A stretch of DNA of 64,000 bases from NCBI RefSeq assembly GCF_000002865.3, contig NW_001865049.1, forward strand, positions 1,026,381 to 1,090,380, given 5' to 3'. Within the stretch, counting starts at the first letter, position 1. The number at the start of each line of letters is the position of its first letter. The stretch comes from Monosiga brevicollis MX1 (taxonomy: Eukaryota; Opisthokonta; Choanoflagellata; Craspedida; Salpingoecidae). This document shows positions 49,995-63,300 of this stretch, in pieces. Both the position numbers and the translations under genes were made by a program. Under the pieces are notes generated by a model. That model did not search any database and was not told where the DNA came from. It saw only the letters and a list, made by a program, of their open reading frames with translations.

Positions 49995-50601
49995 GCCCCT
50001 AGGGTGATATAATGTCAACAAGCAGGACTAGCAACGCTTCCAAAAGGCCTCGCTGGAGTGCGCGGTTGAGTCAAAAAGGAACGGAAAAGAGAAACAGAAT
50101 GAGATGCCAGAAAGCCACATGCAACACACATGGCGTCAAGGCATTGATGCTGGGGTGAGTCGCACGTTCAAGAGAAATGGCGGCACGCAACCCTGTGTGG
50201 AAACACGGCCAAGGTGATACGCCCACAACACGTCTTGTGCTCTGAGGCTCATCTGACGCCCTCAGGGAAGGAGAGGGAGAGAGGGTCAGAGTGAAAAGAG
50301 GCAGAGCGAGTCGCTGTCGCTGGGACGGTTCAAAGAACACACACGTTCTTTTTGTGTTTTGGCAAGAGAGAAACTGGCCACAAAAGGTTCTGAGCGATAT
50401 TCGTCATGTCCTTGAGACCCATGAGGTTGACACAGGGATACTTTTTGGGAGATTTCGTGCCAAGTCTCGGTAGGGTTAAAATGTGGGCCCGAGATTGGCT
50501 TCGTCAAGGCCAGGACAGCATCCGAATTTACAAAATGTTAAACCTTTTGTTTCTCAAGCACCCATGTTTTCATCAGCTGATTCGATTGCGAACTCTGGGC
50601 A

Positions 50602-50692
50602 AACCAGGGGGGCGTGACCAAGGGGGGCGTGACCAGGGGGGAGTGACCAGGCGGCGGGACCAGGGGGGCGGGACCAGGGGGGCGGGACCAGA
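50602..50692. repeat. G-rich minisatellite (ACCAGGGGGGCGTG-like unit)
   Basis: About six units of roughly 14 bases alternate a run of up to six G with ACCA. Four or more G runs close together give the classic G-quadruplex pattern on the + strand. Confidence 0.9.
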
Positions 50693-50752
50693 CCAACCGT
50701 GTGGTCAGGATCACCAGACTGACTGACAAGCCACCATGGCACGTGTCAGTTC

Positions 50753-50802
50753 NNNNNNNNNNNNNNNNNNNNNNNNNNNNNNNNNNNNNNNNNNNNNNNN
50801 NN
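50753..50802. other. Assembly gap (50 N)
   Basis: Fifty Ns end against the GA array. The round length suggests a nominal gap size. Confidence 1.
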
Positions 50803-50959
<157 letters not shown>

Positions 50960-51385
50960 TTGGTTGGCAGAAGAACAAAATGTCACATTTCCAGATGCGA
51001 CGCACTTCAATGGGATCAACAAACTCGAGACCCGATAGAAAAGAGTCGTACAACCCTACAATGTGATTGGATCAACAGGGAGACTTTTTGGGAAGATAGC
51101 ACCATGACATTTCGATGACGCCATTCGAAGGTCAAAATTTGGCGATTTCAATTGCTGTATGCTGACCAACAGTAAAAACAACGGGGCCACAGAGCTCAGA
51201 CGGGTTGTGTTGACACGGGCCAGCAACACCCTCAAGCACATGGACGTAAAAACCGCAAAGCTGGTGGCCGTTCAAGCGGAGCCTCCTTCACGAGGGGAAC
51301 GAGACGAAGCAACACAACGCCTACCTCACAAACCAAGCACAAGACGAGTTCACACAAACGATCAACAGACAGAGAGGTTCACGAT

Positions 51386-54300
51386 TTACATCATATCCTC
51401 GACCTCAAGATAACCACCATGGTCTTCTGAATCCCGATTCGCCCGCACCATCTGCGTACGCTGAGTCCAAACCTCTCGCGGCCCATCTGCAAAGGTGTCT
51501 TGCGTGTTGGCTGACAGAGACGGGCTCACTCGGCCTCTCTGTGAGCTGAACCAAGGAAATTGAAATGATCCGCGTGAATTGTGGCGGGACATTGCGGCCT
51601 CGTCTCGGTTTTCCTCTTGCCGCGAGGTCACCGAGTCCAAACGCCCCTTGCTTGAGCTGTGAGAAAGTCGACGTGTTCGGCGGACGGGCGATTGAACCCA
51701 GGTTATCCCATCCGCATCGGTGTCGGTCACCAACATGTTTCGAAGTGCTGTATAGTCAACTGAAGGGGCAACGCTCAGTCCTCGCACAGAGGGCAAGGTA
51801 GATGGCAAGTGTTTTGGCAGTTGTGCGCGCCGCAGAATGGCCGATTTGCGAGCGTTTTGACGCCACAACCGCAGAATTCGCAACGTTACATCCAGCGCCT
51901 TGACATCCAAGACTTCGTTCCGGATGCGCCGCTTGCCCGCAACAGTCAACTCAAAGTTGCGCTCATGCAAGAAACGGAAGTGTGCTGCCAAGGCAGCCAC
52001 CGTTGGGTAGATGATGCCACAAGATGCACACTTGAAAATCTTGTTGCCTGAGTGAGCCACGGGCTTGGCGTCATCAAGACCAGAGCGCGAAGCCCACAGG
52101 CCAAGAACTCGGTCACGAACGGTGCGGTTATAAAGCTCAAGTTCTACTGCTGCTCGGATTTCGTCATTTAGTAAGCGTGACGCAGATCGAAGGTGCCAAA
52201 TCATCAGCACAAAAATCAAGATGACGGACAATGGCACCAAGACTGTAAGCGATACGTTGGCCCCAAGCCCCAGATCAACTGATGCTGCGCACAGACTGAG
52301 AACAAACAAGGCTAGCAGCAGCGCCCCGGCCGCATGGATCAATGTACGTGTGCGCTGCATTTGCAGCTCAACTTCTTCTGGTATACGATAATCGCCTTCC
52401 AAACGCACTTGTTTCAAGAGCTGGTTCTTGGCATGCCAGTAGCGATGGAGTTCACGGCGACTCAGCACGATTGCTGCTATTAAAACGAACATGAGGTTCA
52501 TGCTATTCGTGACAATACTCCATATCGCACGGCTTGCTGCTGAGCTTGCAGGTTCCATGTAAACAATCGCAAAAGTGCAATAATCTTGATCGTGGACGCG
52601 CAAGGCGAGCACATCCGATGAGCGCGTGCCGTTCAAGGATCCCTCCAACGTGATGGTGCGCTCGTTTGCCACAACCCACAGCGAGCGGTTAGCGGATGTG
52701 AAGTCAGCCAGATGTACAGGAAGACTCGCGTTCTCCATTGTAGCATTCAACACCACCCGCCGCTTATACTCAAGGTTCTCAAGAGCAGAACAATCGGAAA
52801 TCAAGCCGGCGTGGGCTTGGGCATGGTCATGGCTCAGACTGATCAGTTCCAGTGAAAGGTTGGTCAAGGACCACTCAATGTCAGTCACCGGCACGATGAC
52901 GCTCGTGTTGAAATCATTGAGAAGCCAGCGTACACTGCGGGCTACCGGAGCGTCGTTGACTTCACGAACCAGAACTCGCAGCTCAATACTTTGCTCTGAA
53001 GTCAGGGGGTCTTCAGCAAAGGAATCACGAATAGCAAGGACTGTCGTTTCCACGCCCGTGGTATTAGTAGGACGGGGCCAGTTGTGAGGTGGTGAATAAG
53101 TCACACGCAGAGTGATGGTAGAGGCTACACCCACCACACGACGGGCCACTTCGACCATAGAAAACGTGCCTCGGGCAGCTTCGTCCACAATCTCGGCGTC
53201 GCTGGCCAAAGGTTCGAGAAGAACCAGATCCATGGTATCACCCTCATCATACTCGACCACCGTGACATCAAACGAGATTTCCTCATCCTCATCAGTCATC
53301 AGGTTGAGCACGTAAACCACATCCTCTTCAAGACGGAGATCGCCTCCTACACTCACTACTGACGTATTGTCGACCTGCAAGATTGGTCGGTCATTGACCT
53401 GCTCAATAAAGACGTCAACCTTCATCAACACATCACTGACAATATGCGTGCATGGGTTGAGCAAACCGTAAGCATCAAAGGTGGCTTCATGAATGCGGAA
53501 CGTCAGGGAATCAGCACCATTGCGGTAGGGATTGCTCATGTAGTACCATGCTTCAGTACCATCATCATATCGGACGGTGCCTTTGCTAGGTACCGTGTCC
53601 ACAGACACAATCAATGTGTCACCGTCGACATCACTCAAGTTCAATGCAATGGGGTGCCAGATGAAGTCATCCTCACGCACAAAAAGCGCCTCTGTTGATG
53701 CCATTGGTGCATGGCAGTGCGCGCTTGGATCGTACGAATTGAGTGACAGGTGAATGGAGGTGTCGGGACCTCGCAGAATATAGGGTCGGCAGGAGGTGGC
53801 AGAGACATTGCTCATCGAGGCATTGAACCCGTGCCGTGCCATCAAATTGGATGTATTAACCAAAGTGGACAGCGTCGACTGATTCAGTGAGGCCGTGGTG
53901 ACTCCAAAAATGGCCTCAAGAACTGCCTCACAGTCTGCCTTGGAAGCGGCTTCAAAGGGTACATGTTGACAATGGGCCCCACCCGAAACATCGCAGTCCC
54001 CCATCATCACGCGCAAACTGACTTCGGCCTCATGCTGCGTCGGCGAACAGAGCTACACACCAAGGACATCACATGAAGCAAGTGAGAACTTTTGGGGACT
54101 GTGTGGTCTACACAGAGCAGCGAGGGCAGAAAAAAAAATACGCACTTGAGTGATATACTCGTCTGCCACATTGCTCTCTGGTGGCGAAACGTTGCAGTAG
54201 CTCGCTCCGACGGGCAACCATGCTTGAAAGTACAAATTCCAGGCGAACCATTCAAAGTGTTCGTCGGCAGGCAAATTTGGGACGTTGGCCCGAATCACCC

Positions 54301-57300
54301 ACGGACCTACGCAACAATAGTCAAGTCAAGTCAGAATGCACACTGCAACATCGAGCGGTGCGGTGCGGCGATGGTAAGAGGACACGATTTATTTGAAAGG
54401 AACGCACCGTTTGGCAGAGGTACATCTCCCGATGCAAGCGTGATTGATAGACCAAGGCTAAGACCAATCGGGGTTGATGCCCAACGACCTTCTGTCAAGG
54501 TGTCATTGATTGGATGCATGAAGGAGGTCAACGAGAACTTGGACTCTTCCAAGGTCAAAGGGTCCAGGCTGTTGCTGTCCAGAATTGTTTGCACCTCGTC
54601 CACATCATGAGGAATTGAAATAAGTGACATGTTGGACAAAAAGCCAGCATCAGGCGTGTCCAATAAAATGGTCTGGATAGCAGCATCGCGCCGGCGGCGC
54701 GCATCGGCGTTGGCTCCAATATCAAATCTGACCGAGTTGTTATTGTCGCTGACGGGTTGATTAACAATCGTTTCTGTGTTGGATAAAAATGATTGACATG
54801 CGAGGTATGAGTGCACAACAGCGCAGCGTCAAGACTGACAAATGATAAAGCACCGCACGAAATCACGACAACCAATCACCGCAACATCCGCAACCTACCA
54901 TCTCCGCGAAGGACAAGGAAAGGCTGTGAACAGGCCGTCGATAGCAAGCCTCCGATGTTTGAAAGGCGCACGCAAATGTACAGTCGGGTGGCCAGAGGAA
55001 GCGGCAAGGTCTCAAATTGGCCATGATCTGCCCAATTGGTTTGATCCAGAGGAGATCCACACTTGGGGCTCAGGTCCAAACCAGATAGAGAAACAACGGC
55101 CGTCAATTCAGGTTCGTCAATGGCACATGGACTGTTCGCGGCACGCCAAGGTGAAACATCCATAGTGGTCATGCTTGTGCCGACTCCCACATCTATAGCA
55201 TTGAAATCGAATTTTAATGTGAGCCGAATTCGGCCAAACAACACATTTTCTCTGCAACTTCAAAAGGTCACAGCCAAGACAGCAAGTTACGTACAGTAGG
55301 AAAACAATTGGGTTTCCTCGTCGTGGCCTACAAATTTGAGCTACAGGCATGCGCATCAAAGTGAGGACACAGTTGCATTGGTATGGTTCAGAAATGTCAG
55401 GGCAGGCGGAAAGTCAAAGCACAGCAAAATTTCTGACCTCATAGCTGGTGTTCAAGGCGTACGCCGGCAAAGTCTCCGCACCGACTGCAATTTGGTCCAT
55501 AGCCGCGGACTGTGCCGTCATCACAAAAGAATCCATAATGGGCGGTGTCAAGTCAACCGAAATGGCGTTGCTGGTGGTCTCAGCAACGAGACCAGCGGCA
55601 TTAGTCGCGAACAAATGAACCGCAACCGAATCGCCTTGAGCCAGCGTCAGATTGGCGGCGTTAGCGACCAAAGTACCGCCCATAAAGTCAGCATCCAGAT
55701 CCACACTGCCCCGAGCTCGGGCAACGCCGCTTATCTCAAGGCGCCAATCCACCTGAACCACTGGGCTTTCGAGCTCAAACACACTAAAGCGGAAATATAC
55801 TTCGCTGGAGGTTCGAAGGGCTTCGATGGGGCGGTTGCGATAACCACGATCAACGAAGCGAACTACTCCCACAAAGGAAGGCGCAGTAAGGTCAATGGTG
55901 GTGGCAGGGCTCAGCGATACCGAGGTAAGCCCAGCGGCGTTTTGCATGGCGATGGCAAATCGATAGCTGGCAGGTGCAAAGAAGGTGATTGTCGTGCTGT
56001 TCTCATTGCGTTGCTGACCAGACGTTTCCGTGAACAAGCAGTTGTCAATTGAGGGCCCACCACAGCCCAAACCCTGGCACTCGGGGTGACATGGCGCACA
56101 GGTGGTGTTGTTTGAGAAGTGAGTGATGGGGCAAACAGCCTCACACGAGCCATCGTAGTCAACAGCACGGCACCCATGGGTCACGTTACGGCTCGGGTCA
56201 ATCAAACATTCCGTCTTAGTCGGTCCCGAACATCCGTACAGACAGTTTTCGTGACAAGCCCGGCACTGACCGCCAGGTGCCACATAGGTCAGGTTTGGAC
56301 AATTCGTCACGCATTCACGCAAGGATTCCAGCGCCACGGTCGCGGCATCTTCGCTGTCAACATCCTTTGCTGTTGTGTTGGCCGCGCAAAGCTGGCAGTC
56401 AGAGGGCATCGGGCCACTGCAGGACAAGGCACTGGCACACTGCTCGTGACAGGCCAAGCAGCGTAGCGTGTATTCTTCCTTGTAGTAGCCCGGGGGGCAG
56501 TCCGTATCAAGGCATGTTCCGTTGAGCTCAGCTACGCGACAACGTGGACAGGAGGCTTGTGCCGAAGGAGAGATGGAGATCGTGGTGGTCGTGGTAGTAG
56601 TTGTCGTCGTTGAAAAGGCTTGCGTGCATACTGGCGAGCAGTCACTGGCAGTAAGGCCCGTGCACCCACCCAAGCAGTTGTAGTGACATGACTGGCATGC
56701 GTCATCAACAAGAATTGCGTCGTAAGCGCAGGACGCGACACACGCATGGCCAAAGGCAGCACGCATGGTCCCCGCGGGGCACGTCGTGCAATCACGCGCG
56801 AGGCTACCGACACACCAAGCAGTCGAAGAATTTTGCTCCATGAGCAAAGGGGTCACTGGTGAGTTGATAAATAGTTCGTCAACGGCAACTACGCTGCCAT
56901 CGGCGCGTCGGAATTGTTTGCTAACAGCGTCATACATTGGAATTTGCCACTCAAGCGTCGTTATGTTGGCTCGAATTGACACCTCTTGCTCCACGGTCGT
57001 TGCATTAGTAGTCACGTTATGAGTTACTGTCACATTTTGCAACGTTGTCACGTTGGTGGCGACCAAAATCGAGGCAAGGTCCGCCAAAAGTACTTCCAAA
57101 GGCCAAGAACCAATGCGCCCTTCAAGTGACATCTGACCATAACCGCTCACCACCTTGCAATTGCCACTCAAAGTGTCATTGACCGCAGGCATAAAGTTAG
57201 GCATGGGTCGAGGCAGAGCGTCAAACGTCCACCAGGTACGCACACCCTCATCCACACGAACAAGCAGAGAGACGTTGTCATATGAGTGTGGCACGGTCAC

Positions 57301-60300
57301 ATGAATGTCATCCCCAAAGCGGGGATTGGCATCGTGCAATTGTGCAAGTGGATCCACAACACCAGGCAATTTCACGACGTCCACCAGCTGGGCAGGTACC
57401 TCAAGCGGCACAACGTCTCGAATCAAAGGCTCTTGACTTACAAAGTCAGCCTGAATGTCCATCGTTGCCGAAATTGTTTGGTTATTGACTGTGTCTGTGA
57501 ATGAAAGCATCACCGATCCTATCACGGGGATGTCGACCTGGAACGAAGCGCCGTTTTCACTCACAACTTGAGTCACGGTGACATCATCAGTGGTCACAAG
57601 CTGCTCGATGAGGACCTGGCAGGCCGGATCTTGCAGCTCATAGCTTATGCTGACCTGGCTGGTGTTGACAGGCAGTTGTACGCCTTCCGGGTACGCCCGA
57701 GAGGTGTTGACAGCCACAGCGCGTTCGGCAGATACTTGCATCATCAGCGCCTTCATGCAAGGCTTGTTGCCGCGTGCAATGGCAAAAACAAGCTCTTGCA
57801 CCTCGTTTGTTCCACGGACAGCATCGTAAGCCGACAGTTGAAGCGGGCTTGTGGCCGTGGTCACAAGGGCAGCACCAGAATCCCCCACCGTGATGAACTC
57901 ATCCATGGCTTCGACCAGTACAGTAAAAGGGCCCGACGGTTGGTCCACGTAGATTGTAGTACTATTGCCCACACCATTCAAAATGGCCGTTTGTGCCTTG
58001 CCGTGAGCATCAGTCACGTTCACGTTGACCATCATTTGCGACCAAGCAGCTCCATGCACTTCCACAGTTATGGGCATAGCCGTGCACACGTCACCAGAGT
58101 TGCAAAACTCTGTCATCACAGAGCACGTTGCTGAGCGCTGAGCAAAAACAATGCCAAGCTCGTTCCATTCTTGCAGACTGGCAGTACAGCCAATCGCGTT
58201 GGAAATTCTGAGATAAAAGTGCTCAGATGAAGCAACCACCCGCAGTGACACTGTTCGTGTTGTGCGCGATACATTGACATGGCAACCAGCCCCATCGGAG
58301 CATAGCTGATCAATAACCGTCAAGCCTTCAATCGAGTAATCCTTGGCTAGTGAAGTTTCCACAACGCGTTGCACAAACAAGGTGCTCACACTGGAAGTGA
58401 CCCCATCCTGGGCCCATGCAGTGATTGTTATGGTGTTTGTTGCCGCTGTCAGTCCCGTAATCAACACCGCGCCATCGCCCGTCCACTCATGCGAGGCGGG
58501 CGCCGGTACGGATATGTCGAGCGTTGCATGAGGTCCGATCGCGGTCAAGCTCGTCAGAGTCAGCTGCGTTTCTACGGGCGAAAGCGTCACATTGCGCGTG
58601 CTTCCAATCGCAGACACGGTCACGTGTCGGTGTGCAGACACTTCAAAATTAGACAAAGCCACAGTCGTGGAAGGGTTGCCACGAGTCAGGAAGAGCGTGT
58701 AGCTGCGGGGTGGTACGGTCAAATCTTCCGCTTGGACGCTGATGACGATAGAAGTGGGTTGGGACGGGCCACTTGGTGTGGGCACCTGTACGGAGAGTCC
58801 CTCCACAAGCTGCCCCGCAACAAACACCCGGGCGCCCGAGCTATCGTATACACTCATATTTAGCGTCAGTGCCGCAGCGGCATGCGGCAGTGTGATGACG
58901 TAGTTGCCGCGATTCGAGTGCCAAACAGGCGACAAGGTCAGAATCTGACCTACGCCATTCTGTTCCACCGACTCCACTGCGAGGGAGGCTAGTCGGTCTT
59001 CAATTGAGGGTGGCGTTCGTGTCCAGCGAATCGTGTATGTGGTCATTGTTGCCTGATCTTCGCTAGTGACCAGCAACTGAACAACGCCACTTGTGCCGGT
59101 CGTCTCAAATACGGCCGCGTGATGCCCCCAGGTGGAGTTGACACGAGCAAAAGGCACAACACTGACGGTGGCAAACACATCGGTAAACCAGGCAAGTTTC
59201 AGGCGGCGCGTTGCGTATGCGACTGTCACTTCATACTCGAAAGCGAGCTTGCCATCAAAAGCCGGCGATGAATCAAGGTATGTCAGGTCCTCAGCGTCAT
59301 TGCTCTCCACGAAAGCAGTGTCAGCCGCCACAAAGAGCTCATTCACAAGGGAGTTGTTGGATGCTGGCGCACGGTGGAAGAATAAGCGAACCATGCGACG
59401 TCGACCGTCCAGCGTTTCCAAAAGCACGGTGGCATTGACATTTTCAGTGGTGCCTTGCAGCTCTACAGGTGGGCTGGTGCCGTCAATCAGAAGACCGCGA
59501 CTGACAAGCCCATCAAAGTGACTCTGCTCTCCTACATAGCAGGCAAGTGATCCGGCCATCACCAAATCATGCACCACCATCAAGTTGCCGGCCGTGCCGT
59601 TGCCACAATCCAAATCATCTGGGAAATGACGCGAGGGCAGATCAAATCCGGCCACAAGACCCCCCACTGCGCCTGCGTTGCATGCGCACGGGTAGCACAC
59701 GCCGTTCGAGCCTGGATACGTGTCACTTGGGCAGGCATTGACACAGCCACCTGTGCTCAAGGCAAAACGCGGGCAATTGACGCATTGGTCTTCGTCAGGG
59801 CCGGTGCAGAGGCCGTCACAGCGCTCATGACAAGCCTGGCACTCAAGCGTGGTGCTGTTCTCAAAGAAGCGCGCCGGACACTCGGGCACACAGGTGATGC
59901 CATTGCTTGTAGTCAGATATGGGCCCTGGCATGAGATGCAATCCGAGGCTAAGGGACCTGTGCAGCCATCCAAGCACTGTTCATGGCAGGGGAAGCAAAA
60001 TTCATCCAAAGTTGCGGTCGCTTCAAACCGGTTCAACCACAGACTGTCCAGCCCACCCAAGCGTGAAAAATGAGCAGACACGTCAGACATATTCATTGGT
60101 GCGCTGTCATCGGGACAAGCCACCTCTGAGTGACAGACTACGTCCCCACGGCTCGCCACTCGCATGCCAGTGAAACAGGACTCGCACTCCCACTGAGTAG
60201 GTCCCGAGCAAGAGCCATCACAAGACAAGTCGCAATCGCGACACACGCCCTCCGCACTGGCGTACGTTCCATTGGGACACGCTTCCACGCACATGCGACC

Positions 60301-63300
60301 GTGTTGAAGGTTCTCACAGGAGAAGCATTGGTCGGCAAAAGGTCCGTAGCAGTTGTCAGCACACTGGGCATGGCAATCCTGGCACACACCCCGAGTGTCT
60401 CGATAGGTGTTATCCGGGCAGCTGGCATGACATGCTCCCTTGTACTCGGCCTCTTTGCAGAAGTATGTTTGTCTGCCAGGAGATAGACCAGTAATCAAGC
60501 CGTCAAATACAATCGCGTCATTCAGATCACAATCTGGATCACAGAGGTCGCTGCTGCAAGCGTAGTCGGTATTGCAAGGCATGCACGGGACCTGAGACAA
60601 AGGCACAAGTTGTGATGCGTCCACGGTGTCATTGCGAGCATCGACAATACCATAGCTCATGGCCAATATCGGGCTCTCCTGATCAGCATAGTAGCGCTCG
60701 TCCCCGCACACGGCTGAGGTGGCAGCGATGGGCGTTTGCAGCTCACGAATCACTATTTCATCAACAATGTCCAGAACAGTCTCATCCGTCATCAAGCGAG
60801 AATCAGGCATGGCACCGACAATGAGCGTAGAAGATGCAAGCAGTTCAAAATCTTGCTTGGTAACGAGCTGTCGGCCATCAATCAGCAGGGTCATCACACC
60901 CACGCCAGAAATAGTTTCTTGAAGAGACAACTCAAGCTTAAAGTTGAGAACGTTTGACAAGGTCAACCCAATAGCTGACTTCTCGTCGCTGCTTGATGAC
61001 CACAGCGCAACAGAGAGAATGCAACCTGTGTCAGTTTCCTCGATGCAGCTTGCCTGCATACCATAACCGCTTGGGCCGTTGTAAAAGATGTCAGCATCCT
61101 CGTCCGCATTGTTTACGCTTATCAGCGGCGGCGAAAAATGGTTGACGTCAGTTGTAAAGGCAAGATCAACGCTGATGCCCACGCGAGACGGAAGAATGAG
61201 ATCGACCGAGTATGAACCCATCACCGGAGCCGCAGGCGCAAAGGCCAACGCGCTGCCAAAGAAAGCTTTTCGAAATACAACCGAGCTGCTCATGCGCCAG
61301 GCGTTGGAGCTTGTTGGGCGAGCCCGAGCATTATATAATCGTGGTAATGTGTAGGCACGATTCAGTACTGCAAACCGCTCCAGCGTGCAACGGGACAAAT
61401 CAACTCCACAGCGAACGCTCGTATTAACGACAACCGGCACCAAAGTCGCCAAAGCCGTGCTCAGACTGCATTCGGAATCGGCCGGTGGGTGTGCCAGGGC
61501 AACAGTCAAGTTGATATCATCTACCTTCTTGAGAAACGGTGTCGCCATGGAGGTAATCTCAGTCCCAATGATGACGGCACCAGCCCGGGGCGGTGTCTGA
61601 TCTACAATGATGAGAGGCGAGCACACAAAAGCTCGCAAGCCCGCAGCATCGCGAATGCGCACAATGGTACGTAGAGCCTCGGCAGTGCCATCAATGTCTG
61701 ATTCCAGCGCGAGCAGATTGAAAGAGGCACTCAAATTGCCGAGCGTCGTAAAGTCGTCCTCGGTCACAGTAGCAGCTAGCTCTGCACAGCTGAGTGTCGA
61801 CAAAGAACAGGCTTGACGATCAGCTTCAACCAGAGCCGCCGCCTGTTCAGCCACACCACTGTCTGCATCAAAAGTACCAGATACAGTCACAAACACACTC
61901 CCCTCAGTTGCATACCAAACAAGATCCTCTGCTGAAGCACCATCCGTTACTGGTTGCAAGGTACCCGGCGTGGGGGCAATGAGATCAACCTTGGCTGCCA
62001 CTTCGCCCGTGGATTGACCAAGAGCAAAGTTGTGGGCCGTAAGGCGGACCTGAAGTGTATCAAGATGACGCAAGGCTGAGATGTCTTTGATGATATGGGT
62101 GGTCAGAGAAGGGTCCAGCTCAATGCGCTTCGTCCAGGCTGGTAGACCGGAAGAGCTCACAACCAGCTCCAGCTGACTGAGTGGAACGGCTGATTCTGGT
62201 TCATCCCAGGACACAAGAAGCGCACTGCTGGTGTCGGAAAACCATGCACTGCGGTTCAAAAAGAGAAGAGGCGTGGAGATGGACTTGTTCAAGCCACCGA
62301 TAATGCCGTCGGAAGTAGTGGTGGCGTACAAGGTCTCAGCGCTGAAGGCACGGATACTAGCGTAGACGGTGGTGTTGCTTGCAATGGGTGTGGTGCTTCT
62401 CCACGTATAGCTCGTGGCCAGCCCGACAGACGTAAACGGTAGCAAATTGTCCAGGTTGCTCTCGCTTGTTCCCGTCCCAAATGCGACTTCATACCTTTGG
62501 AGACACATTCACAAGCATTGCCACGGCATAAAAAAGAAAATAAAACAAAAGAAAGGGTGGGGTGAGTGAGAACACATATGCGTAAAAAGAGCCGAGCGGA
62601 CCGATTTGACCTGATGATCGCCAATCACAGAAAGGTCGAAGTGTGCCAAAACGTACCGGATGATAGGAACTTCGTATGAACCGAAGCAGTCTTTGTCGTT
62701 GCGCTGGACACATGTGTGCCAGGTGGCCTTGAATTCATGGGCATCTTCTTGATAGTCCATATCATAGTCCATGATACCATCCATGATCGGGCCAACATCT
62801 GGGCTGGAGTCCAGGTAGCGAAATCCTATGGCATGAAAACAAATTATCAAGTCGAAGCTAAGAAGACAGCCAATCAGCCACACCACTTTCTAAACTCACC
62901 ATCTGATCGCATGTTGCGATTGACCGAAAATTGGTCCTGAATCTCAAGCTCAAAGAAATATCGTCGACTGCTCTGCAAACCCTCTCGCTGTTCGCCATTG
63001 GGCTCCATATGATATAGATTGGTCACGGCATACTGCTCTGGGGCTGTTTCATCCATTTCAAGATCCCAAATGATATCTTCACTCACCAAAAGCCCGTCAG
63101 ATCTGCAAAGTAATATGGTAAAGCGTGGTCAGGTCAAAGTGAGCATCGAAGGAGCGGATAGCGATGCAGCTCCAGCGCATCTGCATGCCAGTACAAACCT
63201 CAACAAGCGGAGGGTGATTGATTGGGGCTCGCAGACGCCGAGCAAAGACCAGGAAGCATACACCCGGTCAAATTGTGTCCAAGTATCAACGTCGTTTTGG

